A stretch of 64,000 nucleotides of DNA from Notospermus geniculatus. Taxonomy: Eukaryota; Nemertea; Pilidiophora; Heteronemertea; Lineidae. The position numbers were made by a program, and so were the translations under genes. The notes below the pieces were generated by a model, which did not search any database, was not told where the DNA came from, and worked only from the letters and a program-made list of their open reading frames with translations. Numbering within the stretch: the stretch's first letter is position 1; each line of letters begins with the position of its first letter. Where the stretch lies: positions 197,770 through 261,769 of the forward strand of contig NMRB01000093.1 of NCBI GenBank assembly GCA_002633025.1, written 5' to 3'. This document shows, piece by piece, positions 1 through 13,200 of the stretch.

Positions 1-270
1 GCGGTTACATTTCACGTGCGTTAATTCGCTTTCCTTCTAATGAGCACGGGATGAGTTCGGAGGAATATACCATCAGAAAAAAAAACACTTGCTTGAGTCG
101 CATGCCGACCGCGTCAACGGAACGCTGTTCCTCTCCAGGTCCTGTCCCTTTCTCCCATATAATTATGGCGTCATATTTCCCGCAAAACATCCTCCCATAG
201 CAGGGTCTTGTCTCGCTCCTCATCATACACTAGCCTGTGAGTGGATGAAGAGGAGCGAGGTAAAAACCCC

Positions 271-446
271 CAGGCGCGGATCCAGGGGGGAGCACACCCG
301 GCCCGTGCCCCCTCTATTTTGTGGAAAATCTTAAAAATTGACCGGGAAATTTCGAAATTTTGTAAAGATGTTAAAATTTGACCGAGGTTTTCCAGGATGT
401 GGGTGGGCTGTGCCCCCTCTTTCCCATGATTCTGGATCCGCTCCTG
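271..446. mobile_element. hAT-like MITE, GGATCC-terminated family, copy 1
   Basis: The left end CAGGCGCGGATCCAG and the inverted right end (reverse complement CAGGAGCGGATCCAG) form terminal inverted repeats around about 150 bp with no coding capacity. Related copies lie at 6402-6670, 52565-52742 and 56820-56997. CAG-starting ends suggest a hAT-type origin, but no clean 8-bp target duplication is visible here. Bases 1-270 and 447-644 show no gene. Confidence 0.6.
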
Positions 447-644
447 ACCCCTGCTGTGGGAGAATGCCCCAAAAGGGCAAAGATTCGTTCTTAAAAACTG
501 AAAGCCTATTATCCCACAGTTGGCAAAACAATTAAGTAAATGTATGGCCTTTGGTGGCATGATAGGCCTACATCTATGACAAACATTCTGGTATCTGTTG
601 CAGGCGCCATTCGGCCTCGAACAGCCCTGGAGACTTAAAAAAGT

Positions 645-1015
645 GGAGCAGCGTGGTCTAGTTGTTAGCGAGACGGACTCCAGATCAGAGGGTCCGGGGT
701 TCGATTCCCAGTCCTGACCAAGAAAAAACACACTCGCTTGTGACCTTGAGCAAGTCACTTTGCCTCACTTGCTTCACCCCACCCAGGTGAAAATGGGGTG
801 CCTGGCTGGTTGTGATGGTCTATGTGAATGTTAGTCCAAGAGCACTGAAATCGGCTGCCGAGACTGAAATACTCCCCAGGGAGTGGAGAAATGAAATTGG
901 AATGAACAGACCTAGCTGGGGTAATAATGTGAAGCGCCCTTGACACTGCATTGCAGTGAAAGAACGCCATGGGCCTATAAAAAGCTCACATTATTTATTA
1001 TTACATTATAAAAAT
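645..1015 (+). mobile_element. tRNA-derived SINE
   Basis: A tRNA-like head carries an A box (TGGTCTAGTTGTTAG, from 654) and a B box (GGTTCGATTCC, near 696). An unrelated body follows, then a 3' end with ATAATGTGAAGCGC and a final CTCACATTATT. The same tail type occurs in the SINE at 19690-19915. The head is not a functional tRNA gene because the body runs straight on from it. The stretch 1016-1592 shows no gene. Confidence 0.75.
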
Positions 1016-1592
1016 AATGGGTCATCTTTAGGCCTAATGTTATATCTGATCGATCATACTCCCCGAACGAGCTAAAATCCATCGGCCGTAGGCCATGAAT
1101 ACGATCGCTCGAGGCTTTGCACCAAGTTTCCTATCTACGCAACGGATCAGCAATTACCACGTAACCTCCTATATCATGATAATGTAGTCATTATTTTCTT
1201 CTGAAAGCGTAAACTGTCTAGGTTCCGCTTGCATATGTTGCGTTTCTATTCGCCCATCGCATAAAAAGTCCTCGACACGTGCCTCAGAAGCTCATTCGTC
1301 ACTTGTCGGTTCCTTTGATCTCGAAAGCCTCGACTATAATTAGCCATTTATATTAGAGGAATCACTATAACCTGCATATGAACTGGCTGACACGCGTAAA
1401 TTGAAGCTGGCGAACCGCTGCAACAGTAAAAATTCCTACTAGTTAATGAGAAATATTAATGACGCGCGGCATCTTTGATGTGTGTGACGTCACGCGTTCG
1501 TTATCAGAGCACTGCTGCAATTAAATGAGGAATTGAACTACCAGCATCGGTATAATGGCCATGCCGGTCATTTTAGACGCGCGGATTATTTA

Positions 1593-1828
1593 NTGGACTA
1601 GTTTTCACATCAGTTCGCCTAACAATTATGAAACACACCGATCCTGTGCGATTTAAACGCCCGTCTTACTCTTGTAAATTCAGTATCAGGTGACGAAGTT
1701 TCAGGCGAATTGGACTAGTTTTCACATCAGTTCGCCTAACAATTATGAAACACACCGATCCTGTGCGATTTAAACGCCCGTCTTACTCTTGTAAATTCAG
1801 TATCAGGTGACAAAGTTTCAGGCGAATT
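1593..1828. repeat. 117-bp direct tandem duplication beside a single N
   Basis: The unit starting TGGACTAGTTTTCACATCAG occurs at 1594-1710 and again from 1711 to about 1828 with only one or two substitutions (for example GACGAAG against GACAAAG). A single unknown base at 1593 abuts the first unit. An assembly join is as likely as a real tandem duplication. Confidence 0.85.
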
Positions 1829-1990
1829 TTCCCCTCCAAAGCCGAAATGATTGCTGTGAAACGCATACGTAATTAGCAAGCTTCGCTGATTTGCCGCTAC
1901 GCGGCGGTTGGTTTCCTTGCGTCAAGTGCTCTGTTGTTTCATGACATGGGCTAACAGATAAATGATTTGGTCCTTGTTTTTCTCTTGAAG

Positions 1991-4180
1991 AACCCAAGTG
2001 CACCAATGCAAGGGGGTTATGGCCAATCAGTTGGTGCAGGTTACGGGGCCCCTCCTCCCCAACAAGGATACGGTGCACCTCCACCCCAGCAGAGATTCGG
2101 TGCACCACCCCCACAGCAAGGATATGGGGCGCCTCCACCACAGCAAGGATACGGGGCACCTCCACCACGGCAAGGCTATGGGGCGCCTCCACCACAGCAA
2201 GGATATGGGGCACCTCCACCAGCACAGTATCAGCCACCAGGACAGTTTGGTTATGCACCGCCAGGTCAAGCTGGACCTCCTGGAGTAGATCCAACACTTT
2301 GGGGTTGGTTTCAGGTAAATTCATCTCAGAAGAAATGACTCCATGACGACAACCTCCCAATGGACGATATCACTCTCCAAAAGAGCGCAGCACCTTACGG
2401 GGTCAGCGTCATGACGTCCCGCATATCATTTCATGATGTCTTGAGGTGAGACGAAAAAAAATCAGATTGTTTCACGACGTCGTGATCGCTGAAACAACCA
2501 GATTTTTTTTCAAGTTGCGTCCTGGCATTCAGAAATGACGTGCAGGACATCATGTCGCTACCCCGTAAGGTGCTGCACTCTTTTGGAGTGATAGAGTCTA
2601 TTGATCGATTTTAACAAACCTGGGGGAAAATCAAACATTCAGTTCAGTTGGATATTCCATTCCGTTTATCCATTGCTATTCTCCATAACTGTTTATTTAC
2701 ACAACAGTAGATTTGATTTCTTCAGGCAGACGGAAGCAAGAGAAAGATCCCGAGTAGTGGTGTACACATTGATAATCTGCTGATATAAATGGTCTGTAAT
2801 GTTCGTTTCAGGCAGTTGACCAAGATAATAGTGGTAAAATCACGGCCATAGAACTTCAGCAGGCCTTACTCAATAACAACTGGAGTCACTTCAATCCTGA
2901 GACGTGTCGATTGTTGATTGGAATGTTTGACAAGGATCGGTGAGTACCGGGACAATAAGCTAGCGATAGAAAAAAACACCTAGAACACAAACTAGGCCTA
3001 CTCTCACTGAGTAAACAAACAAGAGATACTTCTCTATGACTTGACTCATCTGGTCAACAATGCTTTGATTAATTTCAGCTCCGGAACAATTGATATTTAT
3101 GAGTTCCAGTCTTTATGGCAGTATATTCAGCAGTGGAAGTCCTGTTTTGAAGGGTAAGTATGGCAGTTTCATTTGACTTCTCATTAGGCATGGTATAGGC
3201 AGTGATTTGACTGAATCTGCATCCCAGACTGTGCCAAGTAGGCCTACATATGGATGAAAATTGATGACTTGTCTTTGGAGCATCGAAAGAAATTGTTCCT
3301 TTATCATTTTACTATTTTAGGGAGCATTACTGGTGGTATATTTATGGTATAACATTGTATATTTCTGTCTGTCTAGGTTTGATACAGATCGGTCTGGTAA
3401 TATAGATGCTGGAGAACTGCACCAAGCCTTAACAACTTTTGGATACCGTTTGTAAGTATAATGTTTACTGAATGAAAAAGCTTTTCTCACTAGCCCTAGG
3501 CCTACCCAGTATGTGTTGCTTTGAAAACATGCACTTTGTATTTTTAAATTCGGTTCTTGACCTTCTTGGTAAATCTGTGGATCTTTCTGTCACATGGGCC
3601 TTTGATGTCCTGCATTTTTTGTCTTTCATTTTATACAGATCGAGGCAATTCTGCGACATGGTTATCAGAACGTTTGATCGTCAGAGCTCGCGTACGATCA
3701 AATTTGATGACTTCATCCAGTGTTGCACGATGATAAAATCTCTGACGGACAAATTCAGACAGTTTGATAGAAACCAAAATGGAGTTGTCCAAATTCAATA
3801 TGAACAGGTAAGTTAGTTTCACTGATTCATACTTTTCCAACGCCGTACGTTGTATGACCATATGAAGGATTTTTTTTTGTATAAACGTATTTATTCATAA
3901 TATATATGTTATGATGGGATCGAGAAACAGGCGAATCGCCTATCTAGTCTCTCTCCCATATGAAGGATTTGTTGTGGTCTAGTGATAAGACTGCTCCAAA
4001 CCATCCCAGGTTTGAACTCGGGTACCAATATATCAATGTACCAGTAGCGATCACCAGGAATGGTGATTTTTTCATGATGTACCGGTAATAAAAACTTTCC
4101 ATTGAAAATGCAATATATTATTTATACCTCTCTTCCAGTTTCTTGAAATGGTGTTAGATAATACCCTGGCCGGCCTTTGA
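1991..4180 (+). CDS. PEF1: Peflin, penta-EF-hand calcium-binding protein
   Basis: Six exons: about 1991 (or ATG 2006)-2314, 2812-2939, 3079-3153, 3377-3451, 3639-3807 and 4139-4180 (stop TGA 4178-4180). All junctions are GT..AG and phases agree. From the ATG at 2006 the product is about 265 residues; vertebrate peflin is about 284. The N-terminus is seven degenerate YGAPPPQQG nonapeptides, the low-complexity head typical of peflin. EF loops 1-3 are canonical ([36 protein letters not shown]); loops 4 and 5 are degenerate ([24 protein letters not shown]). The family heterodimerises with ALG-2 (PDCD6) and acts as a calcium-dependent adaptor for ER-to-Golgi transport and CUL3 ubiquitylation; that role is family knowledge. 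Bases before ATG 2006 stay open and follow a plausible acceptor (AG at 1989-1990), so a further 5' exon may exist upstream. Confidence 0.9.
2041..2227 (+). repeat. 27-bp coding minisatellite (nonapeptide repeat of peflin)
   Basis: About seven tandem 27-bp units encode YGAPPPQQG with small variants ([24 protein letters not shown]). The units are nearly identical at DNA level, so copy number may vary between individuals. Confidence 0.85.
2369..2592. mobile_element. MITE in peflin intron 1
   Basis: The left end, with GCAGCACCTTACGGGGT near 2389, is mirrored by the right end, with ACCCCGTAAGGTGCTGCAC near 2560. Inverted repeats extend about 45 bp from ATCACTC to GAGTGAT. There is no coding capacity. 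Confidence 0.8.
3965..4060 (+). mobile_element. tRNA-like SINE head in the last peflin intron
   Basis: An A-box-like TGGTCTAGTGATAAG and a B-box-like GGTTTGAACTC are spaced as in tRNA-derived SINEs. The element is short or decayed; its limits are uncertain. Confidence 0.45.
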
Positions 4181-7100
4181 TTTGGAAAATATGCAAAGAG
4201 CGTCAACTCAGGTGCCGAAGAGACATTGGAATATAGTTGGCAGCTGAACTATAAATTCTGAGTATCTATAATTGACCTGATTGAGATGGAGATGAGAGGA
4301 GACTCTCTTGATTTCGTCTCTCTCAGGTCATGGCCGTGCATACTTCTGCAAAAGAAAAGATATGATATGAAACTGAAAGTTTTTTCCCTTGAGTATTTGT
4401 CCCGAGTCAGTATGATGAAAGAGTTTCATAGCAGCTTAATTCTTTATGTAAATTGGCAAATATTAGTACATGTATAGGAATATATACAGTGTATGTATGT
4501 ATGTAAAATGGATGCTTCTTGTGTTTGTACTACATGTATTGATCGGTGATGCAGTGTGTGGTCATTCTGATATCAGTCTTGACATTCTGTGTGTCAATAT
4601 CAATGCGACCTTGGGCCAAAATAACCCATGACGTTTACCAGTTTACAGAAGCCTTGTTTATATCAGCTATACTACCGGTAATTGGCTAGGTATGATCCAA
4701 GTAGCTAGTAGTCTCACTAATCTCTTAGTGAAGGATTTGTGTTTGGAGTTGGTTTTGTGTTTGAAGGGTGTTGGTCGTAGATGTTAACCAGGTGTCCAGT
4801 TGCCAAAAAAACAGAGGAAATATGCAGGTGCCGTTTGTAAATACATGTATACAATGTATGTACATTGATGTGTCTACTGGATCAGTGAGACATCTAAATA
4901 GACTTGCCCTTATAGAAGAACATATCACCAACATCCTATTTTGCTTCAGTTAGTCCTTGTCATTACATTCCTATCCAAAATTAGCAACCATGTGGTATTA
5001 ATAGATTTTCTCTTTTTGCATGGACATGCTTATTCCTGCATGCCTAAGTTACTTTATGTATTTATTCAAATTTTGCATAGTCTATTGTAAGTACACAATG
5101 GGATGAATCAAATGTGCTATGGTCATGCATAATCTAGGGTTAGTTTGTTAGGTTTCTTCATTATGAAGCAGTGCCCTGGAACTTGAGTAGTAAATGGAGT
5201 AGAACACCTTCCAAGATGGAACAGCATTTGGAGGAAATTTGTTAATTTTAGCAATTAGGAGATACATGTAATTCCATCAAGTATTGTCAAATATTTTTGT
5301 TCTTTTGACAAAAGTAACACTGAGCATTGCCGAGTTTGTGCTTGTTGGCAGTGTAATATGGCAATGAATGCATAGGATCACTACACCTGAAGCCATGATC
5401 TGTTTTGTAAACATGCACTCCCAGGACCAAATGTGACGGAAATGACAACTCGCGTGAATGTTTGGCTCTCTAGAATGATATGTCGTCTTGTGTTCTTTAT
5501 TGTCATCAATGCCTGTAAAATCTGTTGTGAATTTGATCCATTTGGCATTGGGAAATCTCGATAACCTCATAAATGTTTCTACTTGTTGGCATTGGTCAAT
5601 GGGATTCTTCAATTATTACAATTTTATACATGCGAAAAGGATGGGTACTCGATACGCAAATGTTTGGAGATATCTAATAAAGGTTATTATTAACTTATGC
5701 TTTGTTAAACCCTGCTTTGCTGTCAATGGTTTTCTGCACAGAACCTGAACAAAACCTTTCCCTTCTTTGCCAACTACACACCTGTGGCACGCCGACATCT
5801 TGACATGCTTTCATTGTTTTGGGCAATCAAAGAGGGTTCGCGGGATTAATGCCAAGCCACCATGGCCATAGGAGATCAAGTTTGCAAGGACATCTGATTC
5901 AGAACACGCAGACGGCGATATATTTTCTGTGCATCAATCAAGAAGTTTCTTCATGCAAGATGAAAGAACAAAAAAATATAAATTACAAATACATAGAAAT
6001 AATTTTATTTGTGTATTAACACAATAACAGTGCTTTCGAGAATATTCATTTCAGCATAATTCTCACAATTAATTGGTTTTCCTCTGTGTTGGGATGTTCA
6101 TTACCGGTAGGTCCCTTCAGCACATTCTGTACACTTAGGATCAATTGCAACAGGACGTATAACAGGTAACTTCTAAATTGGAATGTATGTAATCAACACA
6201 ACCATTTGTTAGACCACACTCAAAACATGTACAGATAAATGCAGACATCTGGCTGCAAAGCAATCTCTCAGAACGTTTGGTCAACTTGGACTGATGACAA
6301 CCGAGTGAAAAACAACAAACAATTCTACAGGTTTTGGACACAGAAATGCATAAAGTTCATCTCGAAAGATCAATTCATCAGCAACGTTTTTGTACCTGTT
6401 TCAGGGGCGGATCCAGGATTCTGGTAAAGGGGGGCACAGAAGGCCACCGGCAAACTGATGAAGGCAAGTGCCGAAGGCACGGCGGGGGGTCTGGGGGCTC
6501 TTGCCCTGAAAATTTTGAAATCTATAAGGCCATTGGGGTGATTTCCCAGCATCTGAGGGACTAATTACAAGGCAATTCCGTGGCACATTGAGAAAGGGCA
6601 ATTTGTCTAACGTTGGTCACCGAAAAAAAGGGGGGCATGGGCCGGGTGTACCCGCCTGGATCCGCACCTGTGTTTTTTTCAGAACATTTTCACAATTTGC
6701 CTATCAACGTTAGAAAGATAACATCAGCATGGACGGATCTTGCAACATATGGAATACACAAGCAAAATTCTCTTCATTAGTAATAATTCTCTTCATCTAC
6801 TGTGTTAAACCCATGGAAGACAAGCAGTGAAGTTAGCACAACTGAATGTTCTGAGATGATAAGACATGCACGGGCAAGGCAATTTTTCTATTTTTCCACC
6901 AAAGGCTACCATTTCTTGGAACAAAATGAGTGCCCCTTTAATGAATTTTGAAGCCCGTATTCTTAAAGTGACAAATATTATCTCATGGACGGAATGAATA
7001 ATCAGGCATGTAATTCAACACTGCTTATGAATGATGGACAGCTAACATATTTATCACAGTCAAAAGAGTAACGTGTCATTAAACATGTTAAAAGTAAGAA

Positions 7101-7251
7101 TCTAAAAAAATTAAACTCGCTCCTTGGTCTGGATGGATTTCTTCTTATAACAGTGCAAGCAAAGCACAAACTTCAACATATCCACATGAAATTCTGCTCA
7201 AAGGTGATTACCAAAGAAATTCTGAATATTGATTTCAAGTGAATGTCATCT
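4181..7251. other. Peflin 3' flank and intergenic region, no further gene seen
   Basis: The region is AT-rich with only short, incoherent reading frames. An AATAAA at 5676-5681 could end a long peflin 3' UTR, but nothing confirms it. The only structured element seen is the MITE at 6402-6670. The 3' end of the dynein transcript must lie just below 7252. Confidence 0.6.
6402..6670. mobile_element. hAT-like MITE, GGATCC-terminated family, copy 2
   Basis: Left end CAGGGGCGGATCCAGG; right end CCTGGATCCGCACCTG. The interior has G-rich and C-rich blocks and no coding capacity. It belongs to the same family as 271-446. Confidence 0.65.
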
Positions 7252-10200
7252 CTAGACCTGCATAAGGAGAGCCACGCCTCCAAGGATCCAGCGGGCAGCC
7301 TTCTCCTTTGTCTTCAAGTTGAATGTCCAGACGAAAGTCGGACCACGCTGCTTGGTCTTGTACACTGGACACTCGTACATGTTCCTCAGGTCCTGTCGAT
7401 CAACTGGGATAGCCTTGATGAAGATGACGGGCATAGGTGGCGCCAGTTCCTTCAGTCGAGCTTCGTTGATCATGCTGGTCTGTGTATCCCATCGCGCGCC
7501 CTCCATAAAGAGACCATGGACGTAGGCTCCCTCGCGCGGTGGTCCAGCCATGTCCTCACGCGTCTTCTTGGTCACGTCACATGACAGGCACATCTTGTCC
7601 AATGGCCATTCATTCTTACGGGCCATCTGCTGCATGATGGCAGTCAGGAAGGACTGCGGGTTGAAGAATCCGGCTAGCCAGACAGCAGCTGGCAACTGGA
7701 AGTCGGATACCCAACTTTCCAGTTCCTTGTTTCTCTGCAGCAGATCAGCATACCACAGGGACAAGTTGAACAGGGAAGGATAGGCACGTTTGGCCCAGCT
7801 CTCAGGAACCGCATCCAAGAAGAGGGCATTGGACAAGCTCTCCATGTCCGATGTTATGGTCAGTTCACCCTGAAACACGCAAAATGGACACATTATTTCA
7901 CACTCCCAATCAGCAGATGATTCTTGCCTTCAGTTACCTAGACAAGTGAAACATGCGAAATGTTCATATTGTTCTGTTTTTCTGAGGATGCTCAAGTCCT
8001 CAAAAGTCTTCAGGCCGTATGCACTGGTCGGACTTCAGCCACACTTTCATTAAAGTCCGACTTTTCTCAATGCTTCATGCCTTCAAGCAAAGAGAAAGTC
8101 TATATCTTCCCTGGTATTGTTAAAACAATTACCGGTACATGTACTCACCTTCAAGCCAAGGTCAAGTTCCTTTAAGGATCTCCTGATTTCAGATGTCAGG
8201 CCGTTCATACGTTCAGCCTCCTGGAAAGCGACCACAACATATGGTGTCCTCTCTTCGGGTGGTACCTTGTTCATGATCTCCATCATGTTGAATTCTTCAG
8301 GGAGCTTCTCAAGGATGTCATCGAGGATTTGCTTCACCTGGATAAGCACAATTCAATGACATGTCTTAGTTCCACATCATCAAAATACATGTAGTTACTG
8401 CTGATAAGTTGAACCATTGAGATTCAGTTTTTCTATACTATTGGGTTTCAATATGAAGTCCGTATCGACGAAACTTTGGAGTGAGGCTGATGCAGTGCGA
8501 TACAGAGGTGTGAATTTGTTCACATATTTCACATATTCAAATCTTAGTTCAGTAGTTTCTCAGAGATGAAAGAATGACGCAGTGTTTGAAAGGCTAAGAA
8601 TCCTCTCGTCTTATGAATTCATGAATGCTATTTAGTTTGTGGTGGAGGTAATGTGACCATGCAGAGCACACAGGTGAATACATTCTACTGAGATTCGGAG
8701 TCGAATCCTCTTATTAGCTCAGTAGAAAACTTGGAAAGACATCAGATCAGTTCAGTTCAGTTTAAAATGGACACCAACTGATCAAATAACTGAAAGGTTG
8801 TGAAAATTGGGTGAAGACAAGTATGCAGTCGTAGATGTGCAGAAGAGACATGCATATGGCGCTCCCTATGCATTTTCCACAATTTGGAGGCGTTGATATG
8901 AGAAATACACTGAAACGGATGATATACCGTATTTTCTTGTGCAAACCTTATCCCATGAAATCACCAGATAAAACATGCAAAATGTTGAATTGGAAGACAC
9001 AATTCTCAAGTGATTTGTATGTCAGATGGTCATTCATTGTGTAATGGTAAAGAGATTGGATTCTCTTCTAACAGTTCCAGTATTCAATACAATACAATGC
9101 AGAGAGATGCTCTATCATCAATCTCAATGACCATCTTCTATACATCAGTACGCCGTGAAAGAATGTTTGTGGCATAAATTACTGCTCAAGCTACCTTGTC
9201 AATCTCAGGCTTCAAGACACCTAGCTATAATGAAACAGTTGATAAAACCGATGAAATTCAAGTTGAAGAAGTTTGTGGGCGGTACTTGACCGGTTAGTGT
9301 TGTCCTTACTTGAGAAATACCAAGGAACGGACGCTGGACCTACTTCGTTTTGTCTGGGCTGACCAGCGCTGTATTTAGTGGGGGGCCCCTGAGCCAACCA
9401 AAAAACATGATTTTCTTGTGAATTTTGGGCAAAAAAGGTCTTCTGCCCCCACCCGCCCCCCAGCACCAAAAGCTAAATACGGCCCTGCTGACCATTTAAA
9501 GCACAGCAGATAACTTCTTTCTGAAGTAGCGCAAATATTCAGTATCATTTTTTGGCTGTCAACTTACCTTTTCCTCACGGCTGACGCCTGCACCACCTCC
9601 TGACCCAGCATCACGTGGCTGCATCTCGAACACAGTCCTAAACAGNTTCATGAAATTTGATGTCACAGAGAAGTAGAGATCAAGGCTTACGTCAGTGACG
9701 TCAAATTTTGTGACATTCTAGGACTGCTAATAAGATCATGTGGTGAGAATGTAGACCTAATACCCGAAGAACAAGTGATATGAGTTTGAGATGCATAATT
9801 ACCATATCAGGATGCATGTACTCCTCAAGGTAGGTTCTGCACAAACGTCTGTCCCAATCATCAGTGATGTGACCACCGTACATGATCTCACCGAAGAGGT
9901 ACCTCAGATCCTCCCACGGTACCTTTGCGTTGGCTTCAAGGTAGTTGTACAGCACATTCACACTGATCGTCAAATCACCGGTGTTGTACGGGTACACTCT
10001 GTTCCAGCCCTGGGCTCCGAATTTACGTCGTTCGCACACCACAGCGTGGAAATAGCAGAGTGAGAAGAGGATGCTCTTGAATTCCGCTTCACGGGCGCAC
10101 ATCTCAAGCGTGTCTTGAGTAAAGTTGTCGAACGCCTTGTGAAGATTGGCATGCATACCAGTCGGAGGCTCGTTGGTAATCTTGATAGCCGATTCCAGGA

Positions 10201-13200
10201 TACCTTGCGGGATGATATGGGCAGACGGCTCGCCAGCAGGTTCAGCCGAGATGTACAACCTGTACGCTTCATTACTGTCAAGGCTGTATTGCTCAATCTT
10301 CTTCTCAAGGCTAGACAGCCAGTTCTTCACCAAGTGGACATTCTGGAGTACGACCCAGTGACCTTCTGTAGCCGCCATATCCATGGCTTGTTCAGCCACA
10401 ATTTCTTGTCCTTGACCCAGTGAAATGTTGTGAAGGTTTTTGTTGTCGCTGGTAAAGCCTAGCTTCTTTCCAAGGGCCTCTACATCCTTCAGGGGATCAA
10501 CACCAGGGGACAGGATGAAGAACACCGGAGTGCCAGGTCCAGATTCTTCATACGACTTGGCGAACTCAACTGCACGATTCTCCACATACTGTTTGCCAAG
10601 CTTCTCCTCAACAAAGTCCCTGTAAAAGATCACAGGCATTGAATTGATGGATTGATAAGTTGCTGCACAAGAGACAGCTAAATCATACTAAAATTTGAGA
10701 AGAGTTTGTGTGTTTGTTCGCGATTTTCTCCAAGACAGACGAACGGATCGCTGCCAAACTTGGTATGCACATGCAGACAGACCTGGGAAGTGTCCTTACG
10801 GAGCCCGAATTTTGATACGACTTGTTTTCGAAATATCAAGATATTAACGAAAATAACAATGCTGTTTAGGCCTTTTGACGTCACGATATCACTGAGATTG
10901 CCATTGCGTCATCCGCGATGTCAGCAACGTCATGTGCGACGGAATGACGTTATTACGCCACTCGAAAGGGTATGATGTTCCCCAAGCGCTCCTAATGACG
11001 CGACATGAATTTAGCAGTTCCCCCGTGAGCGGGTATTGCCTAGTACATGTATGTGCAAAATTGGAGAAAAATCGATGCTCATGGAAGGTTACACTGACAT
11101 AAACACCACTGGACTGATAAAGAGCAACTTACTTCATGGCATAAGTCATACGATCAGGACGCAATGCTCTCATCATGCAGAGCTTCTGTAGTGAAGTCTT
11201 GTTCTTCCATTCTTGCGGGAATTTCTCCTTCTCTGGGCACTCACTCTCAACGAACTTCTTCCATCTCTTAGCAGAGCCTTCAATATCTCGATCGAGGTTG
11301 CGGAATTCATCCATATTGGACAAAGCCTTGATACCACCCCATCCAAAGTGGGAGAGGAAGTCGACGGGACTTGACACATTCGGTGTAGCAGGGAATCGGA
11401 GGAGGAAATCCAGCTCGACTGGGTTGAGCTCCTTCTTGCCAAGGAGAACCTGGAACGTCATCTGTGACGTGAAGATCAGCTTGTCCTTCTCAAACAGACC
11501 TCGGCTGGTGTACATGAAGACGGAGTATGTGATGCAATCGATGAGGTTGACCACACGTTGTTTGAGTTCTTCAGAAGGTTCTGCCTTCTCAATGGCCTTC
11601 TCGAAGACGACACTGAAAGCCTGTCAACAAAAGAATGAGAAATTACTTAGCACCCCGACACACTTTGTCAATGGACCAACCAGAACTTAAGATTTTTATG
11701 AGCAAGAAGGACAACAGGTATGGTTCATTAACTCATCTGCTCCCCGGTTTGAGCAGATAGTATCTTCTGTTGAAGTTTCAAACAGCCACGGAAATGAATT
11801 TGGAAAAAAAATTGAAGAAACACTCTTCAGGTGGTTCACAGGAACAACATTTCTTCAAATATTTTTCAATCAAAACCGTAGGATGTGAGCAAATTTTGAC
11901 AGAAGATGCCGTCTGCTGGACTCTGGGGACAGATGAGTTAACTTATAATACCACTTTGTCATGTTATCTACCTCTTTTTTGCATGTCAAGTAAAAGTCAA
12001 TAAGGAACATGGTTCTGACCTTTTGTCAGAGTACCGAGGCATATCGAACCACTTACCTTGAGAGAGAACTGGTACATGGGGTTGATTTTGTTCAAGTCAT
12101 TCAGGATGAAGTAGAGGAGCGATGCCCTGGCAGCAGCTGGACGATAGTGCTCTCGCGCTTCGTTGATCTTCACCTCAGTGACCTTGGCTTCTGCTACTTT
12201 CTCCTCAATTTCAGCAGCAGTACGCTTGGTTGTCTCGAGATTCTCGACCAAGGCATAGTCGCCGAGGAAGTTTCCTTCAGCAGCAGACAAACGGGCCAGA
12301 AGGGAATCTTCCAGCTCTTTCAGGGTGATCTTGAATTCGTTCTGTTGTCTTGTCAGGTCAGATTTCAACTTCTCGAGATCTGGTCTCTCTTTGCTGACGA
12401 CGGCAGCGAGTAACTGATCTTCAAGACCATCCCTGGTGACGGTGAAGTTGATCAAAGTTGTCTGGGCCTGCATTTCTGGTTTGTAGTGAGGGTTAGCCAA
12501 TTTGGTGTGAAGGATAAGACGGAAATCGGAATGGTACTCGACTTCCTTGTCTCCCATCTTTATGGCACGGCCTTTCTTGATTGTGTTTCGCCCAAGCAGA
12601 GGATCAAGGACAGGATCCAAGTACTCTTCCATGTTTTCAATCAGCACGACATCGCCAGCAGATACAGCCCTTTCAATGACATCCAAGTAGCCCTTCTGTC
12701 CAATACGCACAATGCGAAGATCGGCGCCATACTTGGTCTTGATCCACTTCACACCCTGGAGCTGTGGATCAATCATCAGAGGCCATCTTTCTGCATTTGT
12801 CAGAATGGTCGCGTTTTCTGTGGACATCCTATCGCTAGGTAGACCCTCATTGTTCCAAGAGGCAACCTTGGCATCGTCGGTCAACATAGACAGCGGATCA
12901 AGCCCTTCGCTGATCGGGATAGGGCTCTTCAGAGCCAGAAGATATGGCTGCCATTTCTTTTCCATCAAATCCAACCTGTAGAGCTTGGTGAAGCAACCCA
13001 CATAGGAAACAAAGGCAGTTGTCAACAGTACATCGCCAGGAAGTGTCTTCTCTTGAACCTTGAAGTTCTCAACAGCTTCTGCCCAACGGATATTCTCAGA
13101 TGCAAGACCGCCGACGAGACGGTTAGCCAACTCAATTGTTTTGGCTGTACGATCAGCTTCCTCCTGACACTTCAGTTTCTCAGCTGTTGCCTTCTCGAAT

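Noticed and set aside
654-720. A possible tRNA gene
   Set aside because: A and B boxes are present but the sequence continues into a SINE body with a shared 3' tail; no proper acceptor stem closure was seen.
1818-2360. 180-codon minus-strand frame over the peflin repeat
   Set aside because: It is the complement of the 27-bp coding repeat; its valine/histidine repeat pattern has no independent support.
12009-12413. Long plus-strand open frames opposite dynein exon 29, and similar frames elsewhere
   Set aside because: They are antisense shadows of the conserved minus-strand exons, with no family resemblance of their own and no splice structure.
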